From NCBI GenBank assembly GCA_018667335.1, contig JABIVD010000049.1, forward strand, positions 114,372-178,371: 64,000 bases of DNA, given 5' to 3'. The translations under genes were made by a program, and so were the position numbers. The notes beneath the pieces were generated by a model. It did no database searches. It was not told where the DNA came from and saw only the letters and a program-made list of their open reading frames with translations. Shown in pieces: positions 35,403-45,400 of the stretch. Numbering within the stretch: the first letter of the stretch is position 1; each line of letters begins with the position of its first letter. This DNA is from Rhodospirillaceae bacterium. GTDB taxonomy: Bacteria; Pseudomonadota; Alphaproteobacteria; UBA6615.

Positions 35403-36701
35403 ATGCCAGGCCCGGATATTATTACACTCTCTATGACAGAGATCGCCCGGCGGATCGCCGCCGGTGAGACCACTGCCGTCGCCGTTGTCGAGGCGTGTCT
35501 TGCGCGCATCGAAGCGCGCGAGGGCGATCTCCACGCCTGGGCTTTTGTCGATCCTGAGCTGGCACTCGAACAGGCACACGCATGTGACCAGGCAACGCCG
35601 GAGGGTTTGCTCCACGGCGTGCCGCTCGGCATCAAGGATATTATCGACACCCGCGACATGCCGACCGAAATGGGCTCGTCGATCTACGCTGGCCGCCGCC
35701 CGCCAGCCGATGCGGCCTGCGTCGCCCTGGTGCGTGGCGCCGGGGCGGTCATTATGGGCAAGACGGTGACGACCGAGTTTGCTGGCAGTCATCCCGGCCC
35801 GACGACCAACCCTCACAATGCCGCGCACAGCCCTGGCGGGTCGTCGAGCGGCTCGGCAGCTGCCGTCGCCGATTTCATGGTGCCCGCTGCCTTCGGTACC
35901 CAGACCGGCAGTTCGATCCTGCGGCCGTCGGCCTATTGCGGCGTCATCGGCTACAAGCCCACCTTCGGCACCTACAACATCGCGGGTATCAAGGCGGCGG
36001 CGCAAAGTCTCGACACCCTGGGCCTGCATGTGCGCGACCTGGACGATATCCAGCTTCTGACGGCAGTGTTGATCAACCGGCCATTCGAGCCGCTGAAGGC
36101 CCCGGCGGCCCGCCCGAGGATCGGTGTCTGCCGCACCCCCTTGTGGGATGCAGCGCAAGCGGAGACCCGGGCAGCCCTGGATGATGCCGTCTCCCGCCTG
36201 GAGCAGGCCGGTGCCGCGCTGTGCGACGTCACCCTGCCTGCCGCCTTTGCCGGTCTCGAGGAGGCCCGTATTCTCATCAACTGCTATGAGCGCAGCCGGC
36301 ACATGACCAACGAATGGCGCGATCACCGTGGCGCCCTCAGCGACAGGCTCCAGGTGGTCATGCAAACCGGCCTCGATACACCGTATGAAGATTATGTGGC
36401 GGCGATGCGTCTGACCGAGGATTGCCGGCAGCAGAGCGATGTCCCGTTCGACGACCTCGACATCCTGCTCGCGCCCTGCGTCGACGGCGAGGCACCCGAG
36501 GGCCTGGAAAATGGTGGCAACCCGCGTTTTGCGGGATTGTGGACGGCAATCCGGCTGCCCGCTCTCTCCCTGCCGACCCACACGGGCCCGAACGGGATGC
36601 CGATCGGCATCCAGCTGGTCGGCCGCTATCGCGACGATGACCGCCTCCTGAGCGCAGCAAAATGGGTGCTGGAAAAACTCGGAGCACCCTCGATCGGGTG
36701 A
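35403..36701 (+). CDS. Amidase signature family enzyme
   Basis: 432 residues from the ATG at 35403 (MPGPDIITLSMTEIARRIAA); the longer frame reaches back almost to the tRNA. The catalytic Ser-cisSer-Lys triad is visible: Lys in VPLGIKDIIDT, the cis-Ser in the signature SPGGSSSGSAAAVADFM and the nucleophile Ser in FGTQTGSSILRPSAYCGVIG. Family members hydrolyse amides, and GatA belongs here, but the missing GatCB context and sequence details such as HSPGGSSSG argue for a stand-alone amidase. Substrate unknown. It is a single transcription unit between tRNA-Pro and the histidine kinase. Confidence 0.92.
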   Translation: MPGPDIITLSMTEIARRIAAGETTAVAVVEACLARIEAREGDLHAWAFVDPELALEQAHACDQATPEGLLHGVPLGIKDIIDTRDMPTEMGSSIYAGRRPPADAACVALVRGAGAVIMGKTVTTEFAGSHPGPTTNPHNAAHSPGGSSSGSAAAVADFMVPAAFGTQTGSSILRPSAYCGVIGYKPTFGTYNIAGIKAAAQSLDTLGLHVRDLDDIQLLTAVLINRPFEPLKAPAARPRIGVCRTPLWDAAQAETRAALDDAVSRLEQAGAALCDVTLPAAFAGLEEARILINCYERSRHMTNEWRDHRGALSDRLQVVMQTGLDTPYEDYVAAMRLTEDCRQQSDVPFDDLDILLAPCVDGEAPEGLENGGNPRFAGLWTAIRLPALSLPTHTGPNGMPIGIQLVGRYRDDDRLLSAAKWVLEKLGAPSIG

Positions 36702-37022
36702 TGCCGTTCTAGCCGGGCCAATTTTCCACGGGAATTACCGCGACCGGTCTTTGAGCGCCACATCGTTGGCAATACGCGGCGCGGCGGTGTCCCCGAAGGT
36801 TGATTTCCATGAGCGCGTGCGCTGCCAGGGCTTCTACAGAACCGACACCAGATTTGTCTCGACCAACTATCCCATCCTGGTCTTTCCAAAAAACTCCGGT
36901 TGCCACCGAATGCATGGGTATGTCACGCATGGCGCTACCCCAATCCTACTGTTAACCATCCCTAGATGCTTGTTGGGTTAACAAGTTGAATACGAACGTC
37001 CGCTCTAACGAATCATAAAAGC
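36702..37022. other. Intergenic region before the hybrid histidine kinase
   Basis: 321 bases. A 76-codon frame at 36751-36981 shows no domain, ribosome-binding site or codon bias and is not called. The last 100 bases are AT-richer and probably hold the kinase promoter. No repeat or hairpin terminator was recognised after the amidase gene. Confidence 0.6.
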
Positions 37023-39587
37023 ATGACGACAACGTCTCCCGGTACAAGCCTGATCCACGATGCAGACGGTATCGATAGCGATTCCGCCGAAGACCTTGTG
37101 CATCCGGAGCTTGTGTACGAATTCGCCCGGCGTCAGGGGACTGGCTCTGCGGCATCGATCGCAGTGGCATTGATTGCCACGGGCGTTCTATGGGGGCAGT
37201 TGCCGCTCGAAATACTGCTCTCCTGGACCGCACTTCAGGCCGTGCTCGCGATTGCCAGCTGGCTACGTTGGCGCCCGTTTACGGACCGCGACATACTCGA
37301 AAGCAGGTCCCTCCCGACTGCGTTTGAGGCGAGCGTTTGGAAACTGGCGTCCGGCGTCTTGTGGGGCATGACGGTGATTGCCTCACATGTTTATCTGACA
37401 GCGCCATTCGACGCGTTTCCAATCTTGATCATCGCCGGAATGGCCGCCGGTGGGACCAGCACGTTGTCAGCGTTCTGCGAGGCGGGTAACGCATTTGTTG
37501 TGGGTATTTTGGTGCCGACTGCTATCGCGTGCGCCCTGGCCGGGACAATTATCGATCTTTCGTTCGCGGTGCTGGCGCTGCTTTACTTGGCGGCAATGCT
37601 CGCTACAGTCCGGGTCAATCACCGGGCAATCCGGGGCGTGATATCGGCGAGAATACAAACTGAGAAAATGCGCGAAGCCTTCCAGGTGGAGCGGGAGACC
37701 TGGTTGGATGTCTCGAACACGAGCGAAGCATTTGCGATCTTCGACGAAGATGACAAATTGTTTGTCTGGAACGTGGGCTATGCCGAGCTGATGCAAGTGC
37801 CGACCGACCTGTTGCGGCGCGGCGTGACGCGTACGGAAATGATCCGAAAATCGCGTCAGCCTGCCATCGTTTCTGCCGGTGTGGAGACGATTTCCAACTG
37901 GATCACCCACAACAGCCACCTCGCTGCTGACCGGAGCGTTTTAGAGTTTGATGGCGGCGTGTGGATTCGCCGCAGGATGACGAAAACAGACAAAGGCTAT
38001 TTGGCGGTAAGTTTCGTCGACGTTTCTGAGCTCAAGAGTGCGGAACAGGCCCTGGTTGAGAGCGAAGGCCGTTTTCGCGCAATCGTCAACAATCTGCCGG
38101 GCGGAGTTATTCTTAAAGACCGCGACTTGCGCGTCCAATTGGCGGTGGGAGCTATCTACGAAAACGTTCACGCGTTGACGGGCGATGAGCGCATCGGAAA
38201 GACCATATTCGACCTTATGGCCGAAGATGATGCGGCTGCAGTCGATGCGATGGATCGGTTGGTTCTGGCGACAGGGAAGGGTTCGGAGCGTCTCGAGCAC
38301 TATCCCGGGGTAGATGGAACTGCCCTCGATCTCATGAATATACGGTTCCCGATTCTGGATGACGCGGGTGAGATTGTCGGTGTTGGTGCCCTGACACAGG
38401 ACGTCACGGAACAGCGCCGGACGGAAGCCCAACTCCAGCAGTCACAAAAAATGGAGATGGTCGGTCAGCTGACGGGCGGCATCGCGCATGATTTCAACAA
38501 TCTTCTCACCGTTATTCTGGGCAATGCCGAGTTGCTGGCCGATCACGTATCGGCCAATCCGATGGCCGAGAAGTTACTGCGCAATATGCTGCGCGCCGCG
38601 GAACGCGGCGGCGACCTTACGCAGCGGCTGCTCGCATTTTCGCGGCGCCAGAACCTGCAGCCGATTGTCGTCGACGTCAGCAAAACGGTCACCGATGTCA
38701 TGGCGCTGCTCGAGCGGACCCTCGAAGAACGAAACACGCTGCGGTTTATCGACGGCGACACGCTGCCACACGTGCTCATTGACCCGGTTCAACTCGAAAC
38801 TGCATTGATCAACCTGACGGTAAACGCCCGCGACGCGATGCCCGATGGCGGCATGATCACCTATTCGGCGACGGAGATCGTAGTCGAGCCCCGGTCGGAT
38901 CCGGTTGAAGAGGGTGGCGATCTGGCGCCGGGACGTTATGTCGAACTGTCGGTCAGCGACAATGGGGTGGGTATGCCGCCCGAGGTTGTCGAACATATAT
39001 TTGAACCGTTTTTCACCACCAAGGAACAGGGTAAGGGGACAGGTCTGGGCCTCAGTATGGTTTACGGGTTTGCGCGTCAGTCCGGCGGTCATGTTTCGGT
39101 GACGAGCGTCGAGTGGGGCGGAACCGTTGTGAAACTTTTCCTGCCGGTCGCGCCGGAAGCGGCGATGAGCGAGACCGAACAGGACCCAACCGGAGTGGCG
39201 GCCGAGGGCGGGTCCGAGACGGTATTTGTTCTCGAAGATGATGCGGACGTTCGGGCCTTCGTTGCGGCCAGTCTTTCAGCCAAAGGCTATTCGGTCGTTA
39301 CGGCCGGCGACGGCGTCGCGGCGATAGACCAGTTGAACAATGGCCTGGAATTCGATCTTCTTTTGTCCGACGTCGTTCTGCCCCGGGGTGTTACCGGGCC
39401 TGAGTTCGCGCGGCACATGCACGGACGACACCCCGACATACCTGTGTTGTTCATGTCGGGTTACACTGATGATGCGCTGGAAGGCGCGGATTTACCGGAA
39501 ATCGGCTACGATCTGATCCAGAAGCCGTTTTCGCGTGAAACGCTCTATGCGCGGGTGCGCGAATCTCTCGATCGCGTATCTGCGTGA
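37023..39587 (+). CDS. Membrane hybrid histidine kinase (PAS-HisKA-HATPase-REC)
   Basis: 854 residues. Residues about 40-195 hold five or six membrane helices ([71 protein letters not shown] in part). A PAS-like region covers about 225-335 and a second PAS 345-465. The phosphoacceptor His489 is in [20 protein letters not shown], the CckA-style box. The ATPase domain has [33 protein letters not shown] and [21 protein letters not shown] receiver domain with [13 protein letters not shown] and SDVVLP ends the protein. It resembles CckA in the kinase part but not in its sensor. The signal is unknown. A lone receiver follows directly. Confidence 0.93.
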   Translation: MTTTSPGTSLIHDADGIDSDSAEDLVHPELVYEFARRQGTGSAASIAVALIATGVLWGQLPLEILLSWTALQAVLAIASWLRWRPFTDRDILESRSLPTAFEASVWKLASGVLWGMTVIASHVYLTAPFDAFPILIIAGMAAGGTSTLSAFCEAGNAFVVGILVPTAIACALAGTIIDLSFAVLALLYLAAMLATVRVNHRAIRGVISARIQTEKMREAFQVERETWLDVSNTSEAFAIFDEDDKLFVWNVGYAELMQVPTDLLRRGVTRTEMIRKSRQPAIVSAGVETISNWITHNSHLAADRSVLEFDGGVWIRRRMTKTDKGYLAVSFVDVSELKSAEQALVESEGRFRAIVNNLPGGVILKDRDLRVQLAVGAIYENVHALTGDERIGKTIFDLMAEDDAAAVDAMDRLVLATGKGSERLEHYPGVDGTALDLMNIRFPILDDAGEIVGVGALTQDVTEQRRTEAQLQQSQKMEMVGQLTGGIAHDFNNLLTVILGNAELLADHVSANPMAEKLLRNMLRAAERGGDLTQRLLAFSRRQNLQPIVVDVSKTVTDVMALLERTLEERNTLRFIDGDTLPHVLIDPVQLETALINLTVNARDAMPDGGMITYSATEIVVEPRSDPVEEGGDLAPGRYVELSVSDNGVGMPPEVVEHIFEPFFTTKEQGKGTGLGLSMVYGFARQSGGHVSVTSVEWGGTVVKLFLPVAPEAAMSETEQDPTGVAAEGGSETVFVLEDDADVRAFVAASLSAKGYSVVTAGDGVAAIDQLNNGLEFDLLLSDVVLPRGVTGPEFARHMHGRHPDIPVLFMSGYTDDALEGADLPEIGYDLIQKPFSRETLYARVRESLDRVSA

Positions 39588-39610
39588 GCGAAGCAAAGAG
39601 GCCAAAGCGA

Positions 39611-40012
39611 ATGACCGACACGAAGGCAGACAAGATCAAGGTTTTGGTCATAGACGACGATGATCTGGTGCGCGACACGCTTCAGGCGATATTGGAAAAT
39701 GGTGGCTTTGAAGTGGAGCTTGCCAACGGCGGTCTTGAGCTCGAGCGACGGCTCGAGACGTTTGTCCCTGATGTCCTGATCACGGATATCTTCATGCCGC
39801 GCATGGACGGGATCGAAGTCATTCGCGAAGTTCGGAAGAAATTCCCGGATATCAAGATCATTGCGATGTCGGGCACAGGACATGTGGAGAATTCGGAAGG
39901 TAAACCGATGATGCTGGAGATGGCGAAGGGAATTGGGGCCACGGCCAGCATACAAAAGCCATTCCGGCCGCAGGAAATAACGGACATTGTGACGGAATTG
40001 GCCGGGACGTAG
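39611..40012 (+). CDS. Single-domain response regulator
   Basis: 133 residues from the ATG at 39611, with GAGG nine bases upstream; a GTG overlapping the kinase stop (GTGA) would add nine residues. A CheY-like receiver: VLVIDDDDLVRDTLQAILEN, phospho-acceptor Asp59 in PDVLITDIFMPRMDGIEVIR, IIAMSGTGHVEN with the Ser/Thr switch residue, and IQKPFRPQEI with the conserved Lys. No output domain. It is probably a phospho-relay or competing acceptor for the adjacent hybrid kinase, or a partner of the chemotaxis genes that follow. Ended by a terminator at 40057. Confidence 0.92.
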   Translation: MTDTKADKIKVLVIDDDDLVRDTLQAILENGGFEVELANGGLELERRLETFVPDVLITDIFMPRMDGIEVIREVRKKFPDIKIIAMSGTGHVENSEGKPMMLEMAKGIGATASIQKPFRPQEITDIVTELAGT

Positions 40013-40056
40013 ACCGACGGCTGTCTGCACCAAGACGCCGGTATCTGCCGGTTGGC

Positions 40057-40087
40057 AACGGGTCCTCCATCGAGTGACCCGTTTTTT
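40057..40087 (+). terminator. Rho-independent terminator after the response regulator
   Basis: An eight-base stem (AACGGGTC / GACCCGTT) with an 11-base loop runs into a run of T, 45 bases after the stop codon. Confidence 0.85.
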
Positions 40088-40194
40088 TGTTCCCGCGACG
40101 GACATCGGGGCGTCGAATGCTGGGGGATGTCGAGAAATTGTTAATTTTTCTGCGATACAAATTGGTCCGCAACGGGAAACCATGAGGTTGGGAA

Positions 40195-41193
40195 GTGAGC
40201 GAGACCAAGCAAGCGATTCCGGAAGTTGTTGAACTCAGTCATGCGTTCTTCAAGCCATTTTCGAATCCACATTTTCGGATGTCCGACCCGACCGACGAGA
40301 AGCCGGTATTTTCCGGCCTGCTCGGGGAACAGGTGATTGCGCTTCCACTCAAGGGGATCGCGCGTGAGCTGGGTATCGCGGAGGACTCCAAGGATGGGCT
40401 GATGCTGGATCTCGTTGGACAGGCGTTGCGCTATGTGACGATGTTGCAGATCGGGGATCCGATGCCGGCCGAAATGCTCACCGGCGATGCGTCATGGGAT
40501 CCGGAGGCGCGTCATCGCGACTTCTCTCGCCAGCGCGTGACGATGCAATTGGTATCCTGGCTGTCCGGTCAGGAGACCCTGATTACCGACCCGGTCGAAC
40601 TGCAACAATTGTTCGACGATCCGAACACCAAGAAAAAAATCAACGATGCGTTTGCGGAAGCGGCAAGGGAACTCGAAGTTCAGGACAAGGAACAGGTGAC
40701 GCAGAAGGTCGAGGAGCTGGCCGAGGAGCTGTCATACATCGAGGCCCTGCGCGACCGCTACAAAGACATCTGCGGCCTGCAGGACAAACTCTCGGCCTTC
40801 CGTCAGCAGTTCCGCAATCAGGCCAGCATGCTCGCGGAAATCGAACCGATCGTCCGTTTGATCGAGGTGCCGGTCAAAAACCTCGCATATGACTTCGACG
40901 TGGTTGACGCACAGACCGGCGAGATACTCGCGGTACTCAAGACCCTCGATGCTCAGCGCGAGTATATTCGCGAGCAGCGTGACGAGTTGCATTGCCGGCT
41001 CATGGCCTGGAATGACACCTTGCGAGATTGGGAAAATGTTATTCCTGGGTCCGAACCCTATGGGATGATGGACAAGCTGCGCGACCTTTATCGCTTCCTG
41101 GCACCAAGGTTTATGCCGGTGGATGAATGGGTTTTGTTCCATTCCGGGCAGGATAAGGACAAGGAGAAAATTTCCTCGGCGATGACCTGGTAA
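40195..41193 (+). CDS. Unrecognised helical protein of the chemotaxis cluster
   Basis: 332 residues starting with GTG at 40195 (VSETKQAIPEVVELSHAFFK), with GGTTGGGAA upstream. No signal peptide or membrane helix, so cytoplasmic. The N-terminal half mentions no known motif (FSGLLGEQVIALPLKGIARE, MLDLVGQALRYVTMLQIGDP). Residues about 155-285 are strongly helical and probably coiled-coil (VQDKEQVTQKVEELAEELSY, QDKLSAFRQQFRNQASMLAE, TLDAQREYIREQRDELHCRL). The C-terminus is PRFMPVDEWVLFHSGQDKDK. It faces cheZ-cheY across a bidirectional terminator and precedes no other gene on its strand, which makes a chemotaxis or flagellar role plausible. I do not recognise the family. Confidence 0.75.
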   Translation: MSETKQAIPEVVELSHAFFKPFSNPHFRMSDPTDEKPVFSGLLGEQVIALPLKGIARELGIAEDSKDGLMLDLVGQALRYVTMLQIGDPMPAEMLTGDASWDPEARHRDFSRQRVTMQLVSWLSGQETLITDPVELQQLFDDPNTKKKINDAFAEAARELEVQDKEQVTQKVEELAEELSYIEALRDRYKDICGLQDKLSAFRQQFRNQASMLAEIEPIVRLIEVPVKNLAYDFDVVDAQTGEILAVLKTLDAQREYIREQRDELHCRLMAWNDTLRDWENVIPGSEPYGMMDKLRDLYRFLAPRFMPVDEWVLFHSGQDKDKEKISSAMTW

Positions 41194-41220
41194 GCGAAGC
41201 AAAAGCATTGCTTGCTGGAT

Positions 41221-41258
41221 AAAAAACGCCAGACAACGGAATGTTGTCTGGCGTTTTT
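41221..41258. terminator. Bidirectional Rho-independent terminator
   Basis: A 13-base perfect stem beginning AACGCCAGACAAC with a short GGAAT loop has A-rich and T-rich flanks on either side. It separates the converging unknown gene and cheZ. Confidence 0.95.
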
Positions 41259-41285
41259 CGTGACCGCGAACTGATTTTTTGTTTG

Positions 41286-41795
41286 TTAGTCGAACAAGGC
41301 GTCGATGTCGTCCTGGGAGATGGCCTCATCGGTGAGTGCGGGGCCGTTCAGCAGGGCCTCATCGCCTTCGCGCTCATCCACCCCGTCGTCCGGTTCATCG
41401 AACTCGGGACCGAGGAGGTCCTGCAGGTCCTGCAGATGCGTGTCGACGAGTTCCAGCGTTGTCATCACTTTTGAAATTCGCTGACCGGTGAGATCCTGGA
41501 AAACGCAGGCTTCGAAAATCTTTGAACAGTTCTCCTGCACCAGAGCGGAGTAGCCCGCGTCCGACGCGTCAGCGCTGCTCATGATCTCGGCCGAATCCAT
41601 GATCGTGTTCGAAGCTTCTTCGGTCGCCTTGACGATTTCGTCCATCTCGAGCAAAGCGGCCGAGACATTCTTGGTTTTGAGTTTGGACGGACGCAGGGCG
41701 CCGATCTGCTTGCGCGCGTCGACGATTGTCCGCGCCAGCTCCCATACCTCATCATAGAGTATGTCGGCTGGTCCCTTCTTGACCGCGGGCTCCAT
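41286..41795 (-). CDS. cheZ: Chemotaxis protein CheZ (CheY-P phosphatase)
   Basis: 169 residues, shorter than E. coli CheZ (214). A helical N-terminus (ILYDEVWELARTIVDARKQI) leads to the paired-helix core with the family signature NCSKIFEACVFQDLTGQRIS, where the Gln that removes phosphate from CheY lies in the QDLTGQ block. An acidic linker (GPEFDEPDDGVDEREGDEAL) connects to a C-terminal CheY-binding peptide, SQDDIDALFD, equivalent to the last helix of E. coli CheZ. It overlaps cheY by one base. A dedicated CheZ means CheY-P is cleared enzymatically and not only by a phosphate-sink CheY. Confidence 0.93.
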   Translation of the reverse strand: MEPAVKKGPADILYDEVWELARTIVDARKQIGALRPSKLKTKNVSAALLEMDEIVKATEEASNTIMDSAEIMSSADASDAGYSALVQENCSKIFEACVFQDLTGQRISKVMTTLELVDTHLQDLQDLLGPEFDEPDDGVDEREGDEALLNGPALTDEAISQDDIDALFD

Positions 41796-42184
41796 TAGAA
41801 CTCTCCGATCACGGAGGTCAGTTTCGACCGGAGCGTGGCGGCATTAAAGGGCTTCACGATGTAGTTGTTCACGCCGGCCTGTTTGGCAGCCACGACATTC
41901 TCGGTCTTCGATTCGGCTGTGACCATGATGAAGGGCAACTTCGTGAGTGTGGCATCGGCCCGGACGGTCTTGAGCAGCTCAAGGCCGGTCATCGGCTCCA
42001 TGTTCCAGTCAGAGATGATCAGGTCGTACTTCTTGGAACGGAGGGAATCGAGGGCGGTAACGCCGTCGATCGCTTCATCGATATTCTTGAAGCCCACCTC
42101 GTTCAGAAGGTTGCGGATGATCCGGAGCATCGTCTTGTAGTCGTCGACGATCAGGATGCTCATATCTTTTTTGTTTGCGGTCAT
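41795..42184 (-). CDS. cheY: Chemotaxis response regulator CheY
   Basis: 129 residues. Receiver domain with the acidic pair in MSILIVDDYKTMLRIIRNLL, phospho-acceptor Asp59 in YDLIISDWNMEPMTGLELLK, Thr switch in FIMVTAESKTENVVAAKQAG, aromatic NNYIVKPFN and conserved Lys. The DWNMEPMTGLELL motif and the tight link to cheZ identify the motor-binding CheY. Phosphorylated by CheA, it binds FliM to change rotation. It is upstream of cheZ with a one-base overlap. The 266-base gap to cheA on the opposite side should contain promoters for both. Confidence 0.95.
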   Translation of the reverse strand: MTANKKDMSILIVDDYKTMLRIIRNLLNEVGFKNIDEAIDGVTALDSLRSKKYDLIISDWNMEPMTGLELLKTVRADATLTKLPFIMVTAESKTENVVAAKQAGVNNYIVKPFNAATLRSKLTSVIGEF

Positions 42185-42450
42185 GATTACGCTTTCGTTG
42201 AGTTCGCAGTTGTTCCAAATGCGCGGCGAATGCCATGCGCCTGATCACAGGGATACCCGATGGGAGTAAATGACGGATTAATTTCAAGCCGATTCACCGC
42301 GCCAAAGGGCACGCGTAAAAACTCGCTCAAAGGCCCGTCCAAATTTAAACAATTTTAAGACTTGCAGACGATGATCATCGCTCGAACCGGCCGCGCCCCT
42401 GCCAATGGGCAGATGTGAAGCGCCAAGGAAATAAAAAAGGTACTGGGTCC
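42185..42450. promoter_or_regulatory. Divergent promoter region between cheY and cheA
   Basis: 266 bases with no gene, AT-rich between 42330 and 42365 (AAATTTAAACAATTTTAAGA). It must contain the start signals of cheY-cheZ and cheA-cheW. I could not assign a sigma-28 or sigma-70 box with confidence. Confidence 0.5.
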
Positions 42451-45400
42451 ATGGATGATCTTCTCGCAGAATTTTTGACCGAAGCCACTGAGGGTATTGA
42501 GCTGCTCGATACCGAATTGGTGGATCTCGAACAACGTCCGGACGACCCGGCGTTGATCGGGAACATCTTCCGGGTTCTCCACACGATCAAAGGAACATCC
42601 GGATTCCTCGATTTGCCGCGTCTCGAATCCGTGGCGCATGCCGGCGAGAATGTCCTGGGCAAGTTCCGCGACGGGGAGCTCGAAGTGACCCCTGACGCAG
42701 TCGGCCTCATTCTCGAGGCCATGGACCGGGTCAAGGATCTGGTCTCGTCGATCGGTGAGATGGGTCATGAGCCGGCCGGAGACGATAGCGACCTGATCGG
42801 GCGCCTCGATGCGGGTATGCGCGGTGAGTTTGGCGGCGCAGCGACTGCGCCGGAGCCCGAAGCGGCGCCCGAACCCGAAGCAGCAGCTTCAGAAGAGCAC
42901 GAAGAAGCAGTAGCGTCAGAAGCGGGCGAAGAAGCGCCGGTGGTGGATGACGGCCGGTCGACCTATGAGCGAATTGGCGGGCTGTCGACGATCGATGCGA
43001 TCTGCGACGTGATGTATCGCCATGTTATGGCGGATGAACGCCTGAGCGATATTTATGCCGCCGGCGATGTGGATATCATCCACGGCGTGTTCCAGAACTA
43101 TTTGTGCGAGGCGACGGGCGGCAACAAGTCGGACGACAGCTACACACTGACCGATGCCCACGCGGAGCTGCGTGAGGCGGGCATGAAGGACAAGCATTTC
43201 GATGCAACCTTCGCGCATTTCTCCGTGGCGATGGCCGAACTCGAGATTCCGGGTCAGGATATGGCCGTTCTGGCGGATGCCTTTGACAAGGCACGTGGAC
43301 AGGTTCTGGCCCAGGAATCAGTTGGCGAGGTTCCCGCTGACGAGGCGGAGGTGACCGAGGTCGACGGCGAAATCGTCGAGGACGCCGCTGAGGTCGCCGC
43401 TGAGACCGCTGTTGAGGTTGCGCCGACAGAGGATGCGCCTGCCGAGAAGGAGGCCAAGATAACGCCGACTTCAATCGCCCAGTCGTTGCGTGTGAATGTG
43501 GATGTGCTCGAAAACCTGATGACCGTTGTCAGTGAGCTGGTGCTGACCCGCAACCAGCTGATGCAGATTCTTCGCGAGAGAAACAAGACCGAGTTTGATG
43601 CACCGCTTCAGCGGCTCAACCAGGTGACGTCGGAACTTCAGGAAAGCGTCATGCAGACGCGCATGCAGCCGATCGGCAATGCCTGGAACAAGTTGCCGCG
43701 TATCGTTCGCGACATCTCTCACGAACTGAACAAGAAGATCGAGCTCGATATGTCGGGGGCCGAGACCGAACTCGACCGTCAGGTGCTCGACCAGATCAAG
43801 GATCCGTTGACCCATATGGTTCGCAATTCCGGCGACCATGGGCTGGAGACACCGGAAGAGCGGCTCGCCGCAGGCAAGCCCGAAACCGGCAAGATCAAGC
43901 TCTCGGCCAGTCACGAAGGTGGACATATCATCATCGTGATCGCCGACGACGGGAAGGGCATCCCGGTCGGGAAAATCAAGGCCAAGGCGATCGCCAATGG
44001 TTTGACGACCACGGCCGACGCCGAGAACCTGACCGACCAGCAGATCCTGCAGTTCATCTTCAAGCCCGGTTTTTCGACGGCGGAGAAGGTCACGAATGTC
44101 TCGGGACGCGGCGTCGGTATGGACGTGGTCCGCACCAATATCGCCAAGATCGGCGGGACAGTCGATCTCCACTCCGTTGAGGGCGAGGGATCACGGTTCA
44201 CAATCAAAATTCCGCTGACCCTGGCGATCGTCCAGGCGCTGATCGTTCAGAGTGGTGGCGACCGTTTCGCAATTCCCCAGACGGCTGTCACCGAACTCGT
44301 CCGCACCAGCGAGTCCTCGGGTTATCAGATTGAAAGGGTCAACAACACGGCGGTTCTGCGCCTGCGCAACCGGCTGCTGCCGCTCGTATCGTTGCGCGAG
44401 CTGTTGGAGATCGACGCAAAGGAGGATCAGGGCGAAGAGAGCTATGTCGTTGTCGCGCGCTTCGGATCCTATGCGTTCGGCATCATGGTCGATCAGGTCT
44501 TCGATACCGAGGAGATTGTGGTCAAGCCGGTCGCGCGCGCGCTGCGTGATCTCGCGCTCTTCTCGGGCAATACAATTCTAGGGGACGGCAGCGTCGTGAT
44601 GATTCTCGATCCGAACGGGATCGTAATGGCCAGTGGCAACGATGCCGTTGAACAGTCTGACTCCGAACTCGAGGCGCGCGGTGACGGCAATCAGGCCGAA
44701 ACATCATCACTGCTGCTGTTCCGTTCGGGCGAGGGTGCTCCCAAGGCATTCCCGCTGGAGCTTGTCGCGCGAATCGAGGAGATCGATTTGTCTGGCGTCG
44801 AGACTGCCAATGGCGGTCCGGTGATCCAGTATCGTGAGGGACTGATGCCGTTGGCACTGATCGACGGGGCTGCGCCCCTGGGCTCGGAAGGCCGTCGTCC
44901 TGTGCTCGTTTTCTCCGATCTCGACCGCTCCCTCGGCCTCGTGGTCGACGAAATCGTGGATATCGTCGACCACCGTATCGAGTTCGAAAGTCAGGGCAAT
45001 GCACCGGGAATTCTCGGCAGCACAATTATCGAGGGACAGGCCACCGATCTTCTCGACGCCGGTCATTATCTGAAATCATTCGGTGGCGACTGGCTGTCTC
45101 GATCCAAATCGGACGGGGCCGCTGGCGATGCTGCGAAGCGGAGAATTCTCCTGGTCGAGGACAGTCCGTTTTTCCGGAATCTGCTGACGCCGTTGCTGCA
45201 GTCGGCTGGTTACGACGTCTGTGCGACAGAGAATGCGGATCAGGCCCTGGTGGTTCTGGAAGAGCAGCCGGAATTCGATGTGATCGTGTCCGATATCGAG
45301 ATGCCGGGTATGAGCGGACTGGAATTCGCAACCAAGTTGCGGAGCTCGGAAGCCTGGAAGGACACGCCGCTTCTGGCGCTGTCCAGCCACGATACCCAAC

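Noticed and set aside
35097..36581. 494-codon open frame on the minus strand
   Set aside because: It runs antisense through the amidase gene and across tRNA-Pro, has no domain or ribosome-binding site, and is a by-product of GC-rich codons.
35149..36701. Integrated island at tRNA-Pro
   Set aside because: No integrase, no repeat of the tRNA 3' end downstream, and ordinary base composition in the amidase gene.
36751..36981. 76-codon frame before the hybrid kinase
   Set aside because: No ribosome-binding site, no domain, and composition unlike neighbouring genes.
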